A stretch of 64,000 bases of DNA from Mortierella alpina (lineage: Eukaryota; Mortierellomycota; Mortierellomycetes; Mortierellales; Mortierellaceae): assembly GCA_029449245.1 (NCBI GenBank), contig JANATF010000002.1, positions 2,232,001-2,296,000 of the forward strand, given 5' to 3'. The notes beneath the pieces are model-generated. The model saw only the letters and a program-made list of their open reading frames with translations, ran no database searches and had not been told where the DNA came from. This document shows positions 20,931 through 31,841 of this stretch, piece after piece. The position numbers were made by a program, and so were the translations under genes. Positions within the stretch are counted from its first letter, which is position 1. Each line of letters starts with the position of its first letter.

Positions 20931-21348
20931 CAGTTCCCAGTGTGAGTGAAAGATTGATGTGTATACCTTTTATAGAATGATAGGCGTCGTTTTTCGTCCT
21001 CGAACAAGCGAACGGCGGGCAAGCGAGCCAGCACTGCTGGTAACAGATGGAAAAGAAAGGGTGAGGAGAGACGAGATGCAGATTGCAGGTGCTGATGGGT
21101 GGGAATGAGTGAAGTGCTGGAATGCAGGCAGCCGTTGAGCAGGCAAAGAACCAGGCAATGCGGACGCGTGGGAGACAGAAACAGGCAGGAGTAGGAGACG
21201 GGCGTGGACTTGCAACTGGCCACAATGGGTGCAGAGTGAAGGGCAAGAGAGGGTGCGAGCAGACGAACGGGTGTGGAATGGGAGCAGCGAAGCGATCGAG
21301 AGATGGGCGAGCGGGGAACGGGGTCTCCGTTGCAGACGAGAGCGACTG

Positions 21349-21376
21349 GAGACAGAGGACGAGAGACAGAGGACGA
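21349..21376 (+). repeat. Tandem 14-bp duplication, GAGACAGAGGACGA x2
   Basis: Two perfect adjacent copies in purine-rich promoter DNA. Confidence 0.7.
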
Positions 21377-22142
21377 GGGGCACAGAGACAGACACACGAT
21401 GGGAACGGAGGTGATATTTAAACAATCAAAAGGCAAAAGAGAAGAATAAAATGACCAAAACGCCTTTGCTCTGTCGGTCGTGCGTCGGGTGGCAGCAGTA
21501 CGGTACATACAAACAAGAGTGGAGAGAGCGAAGGACAAGCAAAGAAGGACAGGCGAAGGACGAGAGCGCGCAGAGAAGGCCAGAGACAGACGACGACAAC
21601 AGGACGCGACAAAAGGCATGCTGCTGCCTGGGACAAAGGCTCAACAGCCCAGCACCACTGACGCACACCAGCCAGCTGCGAGCAGGAAAAAAAAGGGGGG
21701 CGCACGTCAGAAAGGGGCCAGGCTGCCACATCACTTGAACTACTGTACTCTATACTCTATCCACACAAGACGCCATAACCATGCGCACAGGCAGGGTGGG
21801 TGTGAGTGTGACAATGGGTCCTGCATGGACCCAGGATGCCAGATGGACTCCTTCACAGCACACCCGCCCCACGCGTGCGTGGATCAACAGGGCCCTCGGC
21901 TTTGGGTACTGAGTCCTGACTGGACAGACAGCTGTCAGTCAGTGAGCTTGCTAATGGGAACACGTGCACAGCTGCGTGCGTCTTACGGCATACATCGACC
22001 GATCGCCAGGGTGACTAGGGTGACCAGGGTGGTGTGCAAAGGGACGCCCTTGGCCAAGGCGACTACGACGGAAATGTATCTATGGCTGCATATGCGTACA
22101 GCAGATGTTCTAGCCCAGGCTGTGCAGTGCGACCACGGTGGT

Positions 22143-22154
22143 GTGTGGCCACAC
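22143..22154. promoter_or_regulatory. 12-bp palindrome GTGTGGCCACAC
   Basis: A perfect palindrome about 320 bp upstream of the PFK-2 start; it could be a dimeric factor site. No regulator is identified. Confidence 0.3.
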
Positions 22155-22472
22155 CCACCCGTTTGTGCCTTCCACAACTGACTCAAGCGCGTCATCGTCC
22201 CAAAGGTTAAAAAGGAAAGCAATTTTTTTTTTTCAATGCACTTTTAAAACGCACATCCGAGTAGTTGTGCTACCAGTTGCCTCATTATATTCTTTGCTTC
22301 TCTCCCCCTAATCACCATCTGCACGATCCACCTTGGGTCTTCTCTGCCTGCAATCCTCCGCCGCGCATTCGTAATTCTTTTTTTCTTCTTAATTCTTCTA
22401 ATTCAGACTTCCGCTCGGATCTGATCCCTGCGTCAACACACATCCACACAACCACACCACCACGTCCACGCC

Positions 22473-24982
22473 ATGTTCCCTGGCCAGCTCTACAAAACCG
22501 AATCCGGCCGGCTCTTCCATGCAGGTGCCGTCGCCATCATCCTCGTCGGGTAGGTCTCGCTCAGCCATCCGGCGCCATACTGAGCTCAACACCAGCGTGC
22601 TCTTTCTTTTTCACTAACCGTTGGTTCTCCTCACCAGTCTTCCTGCACGAGGAAAAACTGCTATATCCAGATCGCTCTACCGCTACCTCCGCTGGCTCGG
22701 ACTCCAGACGCGCGTCTTCAGTGTGGGCAACTATCGCAGGCAGCTTGTAGGCATCGAGGTGACGAACGACTTTTTCAGCCCAGGTAAGCTCGTCATGACC
22801 CTACTGCACAAGGGAGACTCTCAAGGCCTCCTCAGGAGCAAAAGCTATTTCTCAGTCCATCCGTCATGCTCGCGGCAGTTCTCTAACCAAGGATCGTTCA
22901 TCATTACTACCGGTTTCTTTTTTTTTCTCTCTTTCATGTCACTCGCTCGTCCTCTGGGTACGGACTATTTTTTGTCTGTCCATATTCTTATCTTATCTCG
23001 CTGATATGATATGCTTGGCTCACAAACAAAAAATCTACAACGCATGGATCTGCGCCCTTATTTCAATGGCATTTGGCATGTGCATCGATCGCGCTCACCC
23101 CTCGTTTTTGTCCTCCCCACTCCTTCACAATTATGCAACCTCATCTGTCCCTCTCCCCTGTCCCTGTCCTGCCAACCCGTGCGTACATCCCTCTCCAACA
23201 TTGGTTGTTGATGCCTCCTCCTTCCAGCCAACAAAGCCACTGCGGGTCTGCGGGCCCAGATCGCAGACGCATGTTTGGACGACATGGTCCAGTGGTTCAC
23301 AGGAGGCGGCCAGGTGGGCATCCTCGACGGAAGTAACACCACCGAGGAGCGGCGACAACAGCTAGTTGAACGTTTCAAAGCCTGTAACGTCAATCCCATG
23401 TTCATCGAGACCATTTGCGACAATCCCGCCATCATCGATGCTAACATTCGCAGCGTCAAGGTCTCCTCGCCTGATGTAAGTGCACCCATCTTGATCGTAT
23501 TTTAGATCTGTCCATATCCGGATTGTGTAAGCAAAGTGTATGCATGACTAACATGCCTTATCTGTCGCACCTGTCGCATAGTACGTCGGATGGGATCGCG
23601 CGGATGCCGTGGAAGATTTCAAACGCAGGATAGACAACCATGTGCCTTTCTACACTACTATATCGGATCTCAGTCTCAGCTTTGTGAAAGTCATCAATGC
23701 TGGCGAAAAGATCATGGTCAATAACGCCCAAGGATTTCTTCAGAGCAAAATTGTCTATTATCTGACCAACCTTCACATCTCGCCAAGAACGATCTATTTT
23801 GCAAGGGTATGCGGTTTGTGCTGGTGATGAGCACCGACCAGGCCAACTACTGTTCAAAAAGACTGATTTTCTTTATCCTTTTTTTTTTGTTATTATTGTT
23901 GTAGAATGGCGTTTCGCTTAACGAGAATTCTTATCGCGCAGATGCGCCTTTAGCACCTGCAGGACATCGCTATGCGGAAAACCTTAAAAACTTTCTTCTC
24001 ACACTTCGCGAGAGTAGTGCGCAGTCTTCACCTGTCTCGGCATCTGCTCAGGAAGCACCGCGGCAGCTCACAGTGTGGACATCATCCCGAAAGAGGAGCT
24101 TTCAGACTGCAGCGCACTTCTTGGACCACGAGGAAATTATTGTCAGGCAAAGGAGTGTCTTGGCAGAAAGGAATCCGGGTGTGTGTGACCTAATGACGGC
24201 CCAGGAGATACAAGAAAAGTATCCGGACGAGTGCCAAAGAGCCAAGACAGATCCCTACCGCCATCGTTTCCCGCGCGCAGAGGTACGTTTATTCCTTAGC
24301 GCTAAATGTGACACCTGTATCTCTTTCTTTTCTGCGTTGTGAAACTGATCAGTGCATGTTCTTCATATATTGCCATAGTCGTACTATGATCTCGCGAATC
24401 GCCTAGAGAAGGTCATCTTGGAGCTAGAAAGGGAAAAGAACGATGTCCTCATTGTAGCCCATGAGAGTGTGATTCGATGTCTCTATGGCTATTTGAATGG
24501 CCTTCCAGAATCCGTATGTTGCGCCTTAACAACCATGCCATGTCGTCCGCTGATATTTTGGTGGTTGCAGCTCTCTTACTGATCGCAGATGGGACTTCTT
24601 GAAACCAAACTTGTAGGAGATTCCAAGTCTAGAAATCCCAGAAGGCGTCCTGCTGGAACTTACACCTACAGCTTACACCACGGAAGAACGGCGGCATAGG
24701 ATTCCTGATATGGTGGCCAGCGTGAATTGGCAGCAGCAGGCAGCGAATTTGATGAACCTGGCCACCAATATCCCAGCTTCGCCAGTCTTCATGAACCAAT
24801 TCTTACCTGACTCCAAGAAGCAGATGCGCCACGATAGCAGCACCACGCTGTCCTCCTCGACATCGTCGCCCTCGTCTTCTGTGCATGCGCTGTCGTCAGC
24901 AACATCGCCTGCCAGCTCGGGGATTGAAAAAGAAGCGATGGAAGAGGTCCAGCAAGGGCCCGAATTGACGTTTCGCCTGTAA
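22473..24982 (+). CDS. 6-phosphofructo-2-kinase (PFKFB family) with defective bisphosphatase site
   Basis: Seven exons (22473-22549, 22638-22783, 23228-23475, 23582-23806, 23905-24282, 24379-24513, 24617-24982) give 524 residues. The N-terminal kinase has the P-loop GLPARGKT (residues 26-33) and the conserved LDGSNTTEERR segment, so it should make fructose-2,6-bisphosphate, the activator of phosphofructokinase-1 in the cytosol. The C-terminal half is the histidine-phosphatase fold, but the catalytic RHGES motif reads RNGVS (residues 232-236): the phospho-accepting His and the Glu are both replaced. His386 in VAHES is kept. By analogy with yeast Pfk26, which lacks that His, the protein is probably kinase-only. 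The Ser-rich tail from about residue 455 could be phosphoregulated. The second intron (444 bp) is unusually long here. Confidence 0.92.
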
Positions 24983-26399
24983 ACAGAGTCGTGTCGGAAT
25001 CTTGGACACTCAAGAAACTTCAAAAACCTGTTTTTTCGATCGAATAGACGCTGGTTTGAACTGATTGCAAACAGAAAAAAAGGCGTATGTCTCGTGCTAA
25101 GTTTTTCACTAGCGAGCCGATGAATGCTCCCCTCCCCCCTCAGTCAAGCTGCTTCATGGCTGCGTTGTCTTGTACCGCCATATGAAACGGGTGAATATGG
25201 GGAGGAGTGTGAACAGTGGTATTATTGGTACCTCGTTGTAAGGTGAAGTGGCACAAGCAGTCAGTCGATGAGGACGAGGACGAGGACGAGGGCGAGTGTG
25301 GGGGGTGCTAGAGGTGCGAATGAAGAAAAGGAAGGTGGAGGTGCTTGTATCACAGAGATGAACATGAAGACAGCGGCAGCATCCCATACTATCATGAAAC
25401 ATGTCTGTTCCTGTACTCCGCGCATGAGACTTATTACCAACAAACCTTGTCCTGTCGGAGATTGGTTCTTGAGAAGCAGACCATGGCGACTTGCCTGTGT
25501 GTGATTTGTCTCCGATCCTGGTCCATATCAGCCTATTGCGCGAAGGTAGACGGAGCATCCTTTTTTTTTTGCTGCTGCTGCTGCCCAGCTGGAGCACCTC
25601 GCCATGTGTGCTTGGCCTGGCTGCTCGCTGGTCTCGGGACATTAGCAGCCGAGCGAGTGCCCTGGCTGTGTGCGAGTAAGATGAAGCCATGGTGGGTGCG
25701 AAAAAGGGTCAAAACTGTTTGTTTGATCACCCCCAGCTGGACTGAGTTTGCCCCTGTGTGCATTTGGGTGTGTCTGTCGCATCAGCCTATCAGCGTCAGG
25801 GTCGCACCCAAAACAGAGTTAAAACGGACCTTCTTACGAAAGCATGGCTCTCTCTGTCTCTCTCTCTTTCTCACTTTCTTTCTTTCTCTCTCTCTCGACT
25901 CTTCATCTCTTCGCCTCTTCATCTCTTCGCCTCTTCGTCTCTTCGTCTCTTTTTGTCCTTCATCCTCTTCCTCGTTTGCTTGCACTCTCTGTCCTTGCTT
26001 TCCCCGCTCCCTTTAGTTCGCTCTTTGAGCTCTCGCCATCGCCATCCCACCACGCACCGCTCTGCTGTCGCTGGCTGCCTCCGTCTTTTTTCAATAATAA
26101 ACACAGCAGCCAGAGCACGGTCCCACTCCCGTCCGCTTATGCCACTCGTCCACGCGCTGCCCGCCGACCCTTCCTGACGACCTTCTCCTAAGCTTCTCCT
26201 CCCTCCCTTACACACACGACAACCCTTTTTCGTCAACGTTCGACACAGGGGCGCGCTCTGCTCTTCCCTCTCTCTGGCTTACCGCGCTTAGCCTTCCACT
26301 TCTTCATCCAGTCAGCCCATCGCTCCTTTCCTCGAACACTCGTACACTCTCCCACTTCATCCTCTGGCACTGCGTAAACACAAACACAACCAGAGCGAC
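24983..26399. other. Intergenic/promoter region upstream of the Uds1 gene
   Basis: About 1.4 kb with no supported gene. The last 550 bp is strongly pyrimidine-rich on the plus strand and contains CT microsatellite and CTCTTC repeats, a feature common in fungal promoters and leaders. Plus-strand frames across it are compositional artefacts. Confidence 0.6.
25849..25955 (+). repeat. Polypyrimidine tract with CT and CTCTTCATCTCTTCGC repeats
   Basis: A CT microsatellite flows into a repeated 16-base word (two full copies plus decayed CTCTTCGT copies). It lies 450-550 bp upstream of the Uds1 ATG. Confidence 0.75.
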
Positions 26400-29353
26400 A
26401 TGACCCATTCCCTGCTCCACACCATGCCCCAACACACCGTCATGCGAAAAAGATCCCTGTCCGACAAGTTTGTTCGCCCTTTGTCCCCTCCCCCTTACAT
26501 GAATACCATTAGCCGCCAACGGTCCGTTTCGGTAAAGCCCTCTCTCTCTCTCTCTCTTCCGGTCAAGCACAGGAAACAATACCCCCCCTCCTCCTCCTTT
26601 CTTATTCTCTCTAACAACAGCTAACAACAATCTGCATTATTACACTTCAACATCCACAGGGTCAACCTGTAGAACCGCATCCCAGGAGTCACAAACAGCC
26701 CCAACACCACCAGTATCTCCTCCACCCCGATCCAGAGTCTTTTAGCGAGATCAAGTCATCATCCAGAACATATAGCGAGCTTGACCAAGCCCATCACCTC
26801 CTGAAACCCGACTCGCTTGACAACGCTCTGCCAAGGCGAAAGATGTCCGGGACCAACCTGTTCAAGAAGGCTCGCCAGGCGTCCGACAATGCCTTCCGCA
26901 CTGTCAAGTTGAAACAAAAGGCATCCGAGAGCCACCTGAATGCTGCGCGCAAAGCAGAGCAGGCCGAGGCATCGGGTGTATATGAGCAAAACCCAAAGGT
27001 CTATCTCTATCAACAACAGCAGCATCAGAGGCAGCAGAAGAATCGGCCGCATTCGGACGACACTGTGGCAGAAGACTGGGAATGCAACAATCGGTTGCTC
27101 CATTCACCATCCAACCAACCGATGGACTATCTAGAGCCTCCACCCGCGGATCTGCTCAAACCAGGAGACCTGAGGAGAAATGTGTCGCTCCCCGATATGA
27201 ACAATGTTTTTGTCAAGGACTCTTATGAGCCTACAATCGGCAGAGCAACATCGCCCGGCAGCCTTCTCCTTCCGGGGCAAGCACCAAACCGCAATCGCAG
27301 TCGGCAACGGGTGCAACCCCACCATTTTAACGCCGCTCCGTCCTCGCAGGAATCAACCTCAACCTCGGATCCAGCGTCACCTACTGATATCGCACCTCGC
27401 ACATCTGATGATGTTCGCCCCCCAACACCTCAACGTTCGCCCTCGCGCGCACTCCGAAGGCAGAAATCAAACAGTGGTCAGGATCAGCAGCAGCAGCTTC
27501 GAGGCCGGTTCCACACCCGACACTTGGTCCTCTCAGACGAGTCCCTCTCAGAATACCCAGAGACTGAGAGTATATCACCACGCAGCAAGGAACTGCCGCC
27601 TACTCCTCCGGGTCCACCCCTTGCCTTTCAACAGACATCAAGAAGCCGTTGTCGGTTTGAAAGCAATGACCCGGACCCTCTTCCAGTTCCCGTCCTGCCT
27701 ATCGCTAGTGAGATGCTGAGAAAGAAGGAAAATTGTGGGATCATTCCTCAGGATTTACTGAAGTGCATGGATCCCAAGGATGTCCAAAAGGCTGTGAGCG
27801 CGTCTGTCATAGCCAGTCGTGTTTATAAAGTGCTGAGCCCAGACCAACTGGACACGCTTAGAAAGGTAAAAATAATCAGCTCGTCGCCTAAGAGACTGCA
27901 GGGCTCTGTTTAGCGCTGCTGTGCACTCCTGTCTAAAGCCTCTGTAATTTTTGCTCACCCGTTCCATTCCTCCCTGTCTCCTTCCTCCTTTCCTCCTTTT
28001 TTTTTTGGGGCTTTGTATTTTCAGGAACAAGAGGACCTGCAGCAGTTTGTCGAGGCTATGAATGTCGCTCTTCACGTTGAGAGCCGTATGCGCGACGCTT
28101 CACACTCACTGATTCGGCTGCATGAAAGCACAGCCAACATGAGTGCGGTCAAGGCAGCGACAAGTCAGCTGAACACAACGACTCGCAAGATGGATCAGAT
28201 TGTTCAGAGGACTCAGCAAGCCATGTGGCGACTCTTGGCCATTCAGCGGCTATTGTACCAGCACGAAGGTGCCGTCCTCAATGCTGGGCTCAGGCGGTTA
28301 GATGGTGAGAATCGAGAGCTGTCCAGGTCGGTCATGCAGCTCGAGGCCGCAAGAGGTCAGGAGAAGGAAGAAAAGCTGAAATGGAAGAAGGAGCACAATC
28401 GACTCAAGGTTGAGAGCATCCTCTTGACGGGCACATCTACCATTATTGAGGAATCAATACCGGATATCCAACAGATACAACAGCAACATCACGCCAAGCT
28501 CGAGTCCATGGAATCTTATGCAAAAGAGCTCAACGATCACATCGTGCAGAAGGATGAAGAGTTGGCGGAATTGAAGGTGCAGTTGGGGTCTGCGAGAGCG
28601 TGGGCGGACGACTTTTATGCTGCGATTCAAGCCCGTAAGCAGGCAGAGCAAGAGCAGGAGGATGTCGGAACTCCCTTGCTCAGCATCATTGACAACAACG
28701 CGACTCTCCAGGAGGGTCTCTGTCAGCTGCAGTCGACTGTTGAGACGGAACTGAAGGAACTGGATGTGCACAATCAGGAGCTGGCAGCGCGAGTGGAGCA
28801 ATTGACGGATGAGAACTCATTACTGATCTGCGGTTCTCCCAAACCGGCTAGTCTTCGTGTACGACAGCGCACTGTATCGACCGATTCCAACAGCTCGTCG
28901 AATGGTCTCACTCGAGTGGATACGCACCTGTCGCGGATGATCCAGCATGAGCAGAACCAAGACAAGAGAGCCCGGCGTTCGTGGCGGGTTCATGCCCATG
29001 CGATGCCTCATGACGGGTCAGACTTGCGTTCGGTGTTGCGCGAAAGTCTTTTGGAACTGGACCAGAGGATCCGTTCCGAGTTCGCGCAAGAGTCCTCTTC
29101 AAGGTCTTCCCTCTCGTCGTGCCGCACCTCTGCAACATCTGAATCCGGGAGCAGCATGCGATCGGGTTTAACTCAGGGACGTCAAGCCCTGGCTATACGC
29201 GATGTCGCGTTGGATGAGGACGCAGAGTTGGCGCTGATGGCGTTGTCGAGTGAGGAGGAGGACTGTTTGATTGAGGATGCTAATAAGGAGATTCAGCGTT
29301 TAAACGAGATGGTGAGCGAGCTGGAGAAGATTGCCAATCGCAGACACTGCTAA
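26400..29353 (+). CDS. Uds1 (up-regulated during septation) domain coiled-coil protein
   Basis: Three exons (26400-26531, 26660-27865, 28025-29353) join in phase to about 888 residues. The first half is disordered and rich in Ser, Pro and Gln, with a PPTPPGPP-type proline stretch. The Uds1 domain straddles the last intron, from about KCMDPKDVQKAV through SRMRDASHSLIRLHE. Long heptad-rich coiled coils follow (about 28130-28830), then a Ser-rich region and a short C-terminal coil. Uds1 is named after a fission yeast protein induced at septation; its biochemical role is poorly known, and a link to septum or cell-cycle control is inference. The first exon is chosen because it gives an in-phase GTAAAG donor and starts just after the pyrimidine-rich leader. 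Confidence 0.8.
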
Positions 29354-29366
29354 GAAAAACTTGAAC

Positions 29367-29372
29367 AATAAA
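29367..29372 (+). terminator. AATAAA polyadenylation signal of the Uds1 gene
   Basis: Located 14 bp after the stop codon; plausible but unproven. Confidence 0.45.
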
Positions 29373-29728
29373 GAAACCTCCTCAACCGCTCCTAGGTGCT
29401 CTTGACTTGAGAGTAGAGGGTGAGATACGGGGGTCAAAACATCCACAGAGCCATATTTTGGGCGGCAGTTTGAGCAAGAAAGATAGGAAAATAGGGTCCT
29501 TGGTTCAGGCAATCGCGTCAGCATTAGGGAGGCGGCACTGGTGGGCATAAGGGAGCCAGTGCGAAAACCACATTACAGCGTGGTAGGCAGTAGATGGATG
29601 AAAAAAAAAGTTGGAATGGACCATCTGCTGCCCCTTTTCCTGCGTCGACACGATTCGTGCAAGCATATAACATGAACCTTGCAAGGGGCGCGTGTTCTAC
29701 CTCTGGGGCTACACTTCTCCATCCCAGT

Positions 29729-29734
29729 TATAAA
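29729..29734 (+). promoter_or_regulatory. TATA box of FAD oxidase copy 1
   Basis: TATAAA 119 bp upstream of the ATG at 29848. Confidence 0.45.
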
Positions 29735-29847
29735 GCAATGGCCCACAGGGAGGTGAAAAGGGAGATACATCACACATGGACAAGTTGACCTCGTAAATAT
29801 TCTCTATCACTGCACATCTCTTACTTACTCATTCTACTTGTGTACAA

Positions 29848-31530
29848 ATGTTCAACGCTATCACAATTGCACTTATGATGGTGCTCTTCAAAGGAGCCGT
29901 CTATGAGCGTGGTAGCGAGGGATTCGACTGTCGCGCATACCAATACGCGACCACGTCCTACAAAGACACCGGCAGCATGAACCCGGCATACATTGTCTAT
30001 GCGCAAAACGACAACGACGTTATCAGCGCTATCAAACTGGCAAGGGATCACAGCATTGCCATCGCTATTCGAACAGGAGGTCACCAGTATTGTGGCGCGT
30101 CCTCGACCTCTGGCAACAATATCCAGTTGGACCTTTCCAAGACGTATCCTACTGTTGAGTGGGAGGATCCAGAGGATAACGATTACACCGTGGTCACGTT
30201 TGGTGTCAGTACTTCACTGGGGGTGCTCAACAGCAAGCTCAAGGAACACGGACGGTTTGTGCCGACAGGCCAATGCAGCTATGTGAACCTTGGGGGGCAT
30301 TGTCAGACGGGTGGCTATGGCGCCAGCGCCCGATCGTTTGGATTGCTCTCAGATCATATCCAGAAGCTTCGTATCATCACTGCGGACAAGGACGTGCCCG
30401 AATTTAGGTGGATCCATCGCCACGGCGAGTCCGAGGAAGAGAAGGAGTTGTTTTATTCTGTGGTCGGTGGTAGCCCTGGTAACTTTGGAGTGATCACGCA
30501 TGTCACGCTCCAGGTCCATAAGGATGAAGACCACGCGTTGTCCCGCGGTGTCCGAGGTCGGATTCCTTATGATCGGGGTGTGCTGAAGCAGCTTTTGGAT
30601 CTTGTCCTGGAGATGGGGGACGACGATGATTTCCCGGCGGATTACGATGTGGTGATCACGATGACGAGCGAGCGGCCTGCGCAGTATGCAGACAACCCTG
30701 AGGACGCCAAGATTGTGATTTGGGCGCAGTGGGCGAATCTGGAGGGGGCAGGGCAGGAGTATGATCCGACATTCTTCCAGAAGCTCATTGAGATCGCCTC
30801 TGGCAACGGCAGCATGACCCCTCACGAGACGGTGTTGCTGCAGGATGAAGAGATGCTCATGTCAGAGTTGACCAATCATTGGATCATCCCCATCGTGCGC
30901 GAGTTTCAGCTGCCGTATATCAAGAACGTCAAGATGTCCGACCTGTCGTCCGATGAGCTTCGGGCCAATCATTACACAGACTGGGTGACCAAGCGCGTGG
31001 ACATGATTGAGGCCAGCACGAAGGCTACGGAGTGCTATCTGGTGCACCAGTTCTCGTACGGGGGTGGTCGCCACTCGCGATTTGCCCACAATGGCGACGA
31101 TGGCTTGACCTCGTTCAGCTGGCGTGATTCAAGCTTTCTCTTTGTGTTGGATGTGTTCTATAACGGTCAAAAGCCCAGGGTCCGGAAGTTTGCGAAGCAG
31201 TACCAGAAGGAGACACAGCTGGAGGCTCTTGGAGAGGAGGGCAGGTTCTCGAAGGAGGACCGCCGTCTGCTTTGGGGGTCGCAGGACAGGGACTTGCATG
31301 CGGCGCGCGAGTATTACTTTGACGACGCGCCTACAAAGTACGAGCGACTGGCGGCGAACAAGGCGAGGTTCGATCCGCTGGATGTGTTCACTCCCAATAC
31401 GTTCAGTGTGCAGGCCTCTGGCAAGGAAGGAGCAATGGCGGCGTGGGTCAAGAGGGCAGCCGCTTGGCTTTGGCAGGCCATCATTGATGCCCCGGGAAAG
31501 CGGAGTGGGGAGGCCACTACAGAGCTGTAG
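29848..31530 (+). CDS. Berberine-bridge-type FAD-dependent oxidase, copy 1
   Basis: A single-exon gene of 560 residues, one of the few here without introns. The FAD_binding_4 fold is clear: RTGGHQYCG (His79) and GQCSYVNLGG (Cys143) match the two positions that bind FAD covalently in BBE-like enzymes, so bicovalent flavinylation is likely. The C-terminal BBE motif runs from AREYYFDDAPTKYERL to KARFDPLDVFTPNTFS. The family oxidises sugars, oligosaccharides or alkaloid-type substrates with O2, giving H2O2; the substrate here is unknown. The N terminus has only about 15 hydrophobic residues, a poor signal peptide, although fungal relatives are often secreted. The next gene is a tandem duplicate. 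The C-terminal tail is rich in Ala and Trp. Confidence 0.88.
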   Translation: MFNAITIALMMVLFKGAVYERGSEGFDCRAYQYATTSYKDTGSMNPAYIVYAQNDNDVISAIKLARDHSIAIAIRTGGHQYCGASSTSGNNIQLDLSKTYPTVEWEDPEDNDYTVVTFGVSTSLGVLNSKLKEHGRFVPTGQCSYVNLGGHCQTGGYGASARSFGLLSDHIQKLRIITADKDVPEFRWIHRHGESEEEKELFYSVVGGSPGNFGVITHVTLQVHKDEDHALSRGVRGRIPYDRGVLKQLLDLVLEMGDDDDFPADYDVVITMTSERPAQYADNPEDAKIVIWAQWANLEGAGQEYDPTFFQKLIEIASGNGSMTPHETVLLQDEEMLMSELTNHWIIPIVREFQLPYIKNVKMSDLSSDELRANHYTDWVTKRVDMIEASTKATECYLVHQFSYGGGRHSRFAHNGDDGLTSFSWRDSSFLFVLDVFYNGQKPRVRKFAKQYQKETQLEALGEEGRFSKEDRRLLWGSQDRDLHAAREYYFDDAPTKYERLAANKARFDPLDVFTPNTFSVQASGKEGAMAAWVKRAAAWLWQAIIDAPGKRSGEATTEL

Positions 31531-31841
31531 TCAGCAGTCCATGCTGTCTATTACCTACTAAAAAAAGTGGTTCAAACACCTCCTGCCCCTTTTCCTTGTC
31601 ATATGCGAGTCGCATGCAAGAACACGTACCATATGCATGCACCCCTTGGGCTAACTGGCCAGCCTTCTCTGCGCCCCCTCTATCCTTCCCTCCCTCCATA
31701 ATTCGCTCTCCTGTCAAAAAGGGCTGAGGAGGGCGGATAGTCTTTTGGCTATAAAAACTCGCCATAGACCAGTTGGCCCCTCGCTATCATCCTTCACCAC
31801 ACCTCGACCATTGACTGATATCATACTCGCTCCGCATTCAA
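31531..31841. other. Intergenic region between the two FAD oxidases
   Basis: 311 bp with a TATA box at 31750-31757. Little similarity to the upstream region of copy 1 is apparent beyond the TATA element, so the duplicates may be regulated differently. Confidence 0.5.
31750..31757 (+). promoter_or_regulatory. TATA box of FAD oxidase copy 2
   Basis: TATAAAAA 92 bp upstream of the ATG at 31842. Confidence 0.5.

Larger units (their letters stand above)
20859..22472. other. Divergent promoter region (BEM2-like / PFK-2)
   Basis: About 1.6 kb between divergent starts. It is purine/pyrimidine-skewed, with several open but low-complexity frames on both strands that I do not accept as genes. It includes a 14-bp tandem duplication (21349-21376), a 12-bp palindrome (22143-22154), repeated AGGGTGAC words near 22008-22024, and a poly-T run near 22225. 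Confidence 0.6.
29354..29847. other. Intergenic region upstream of FAD oxidase copy 1
   Basis: Contains AATAAA at 29367-29372 for the upstream gene and TATAAA at 29729-29734 for the oxidase. Nothing else is recognised. Confidence 0.6.

Noticed and set aside
20855-21619. 254-codon minus-strand frame ending on the BEM2-like ATG
   Set aside because: A Ser/Pro/Leu/Cys-rich translation of pyrimidine-rich promoter DNA; the TATA box at 20923-20930 implies that transcripts start downstream of most of it.
21480-22181. 233-codon plus-strand frame in the divergent promoter
   Set aside because: Arg/Gln/His-rich, no motif, and no intron structure like the neighbours.
25345-26016. 223-codon plus-strand frame
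   Set aside because: Crosses the CT-repeat tract; the Leu/Ser run at its end is a repeat artefact.
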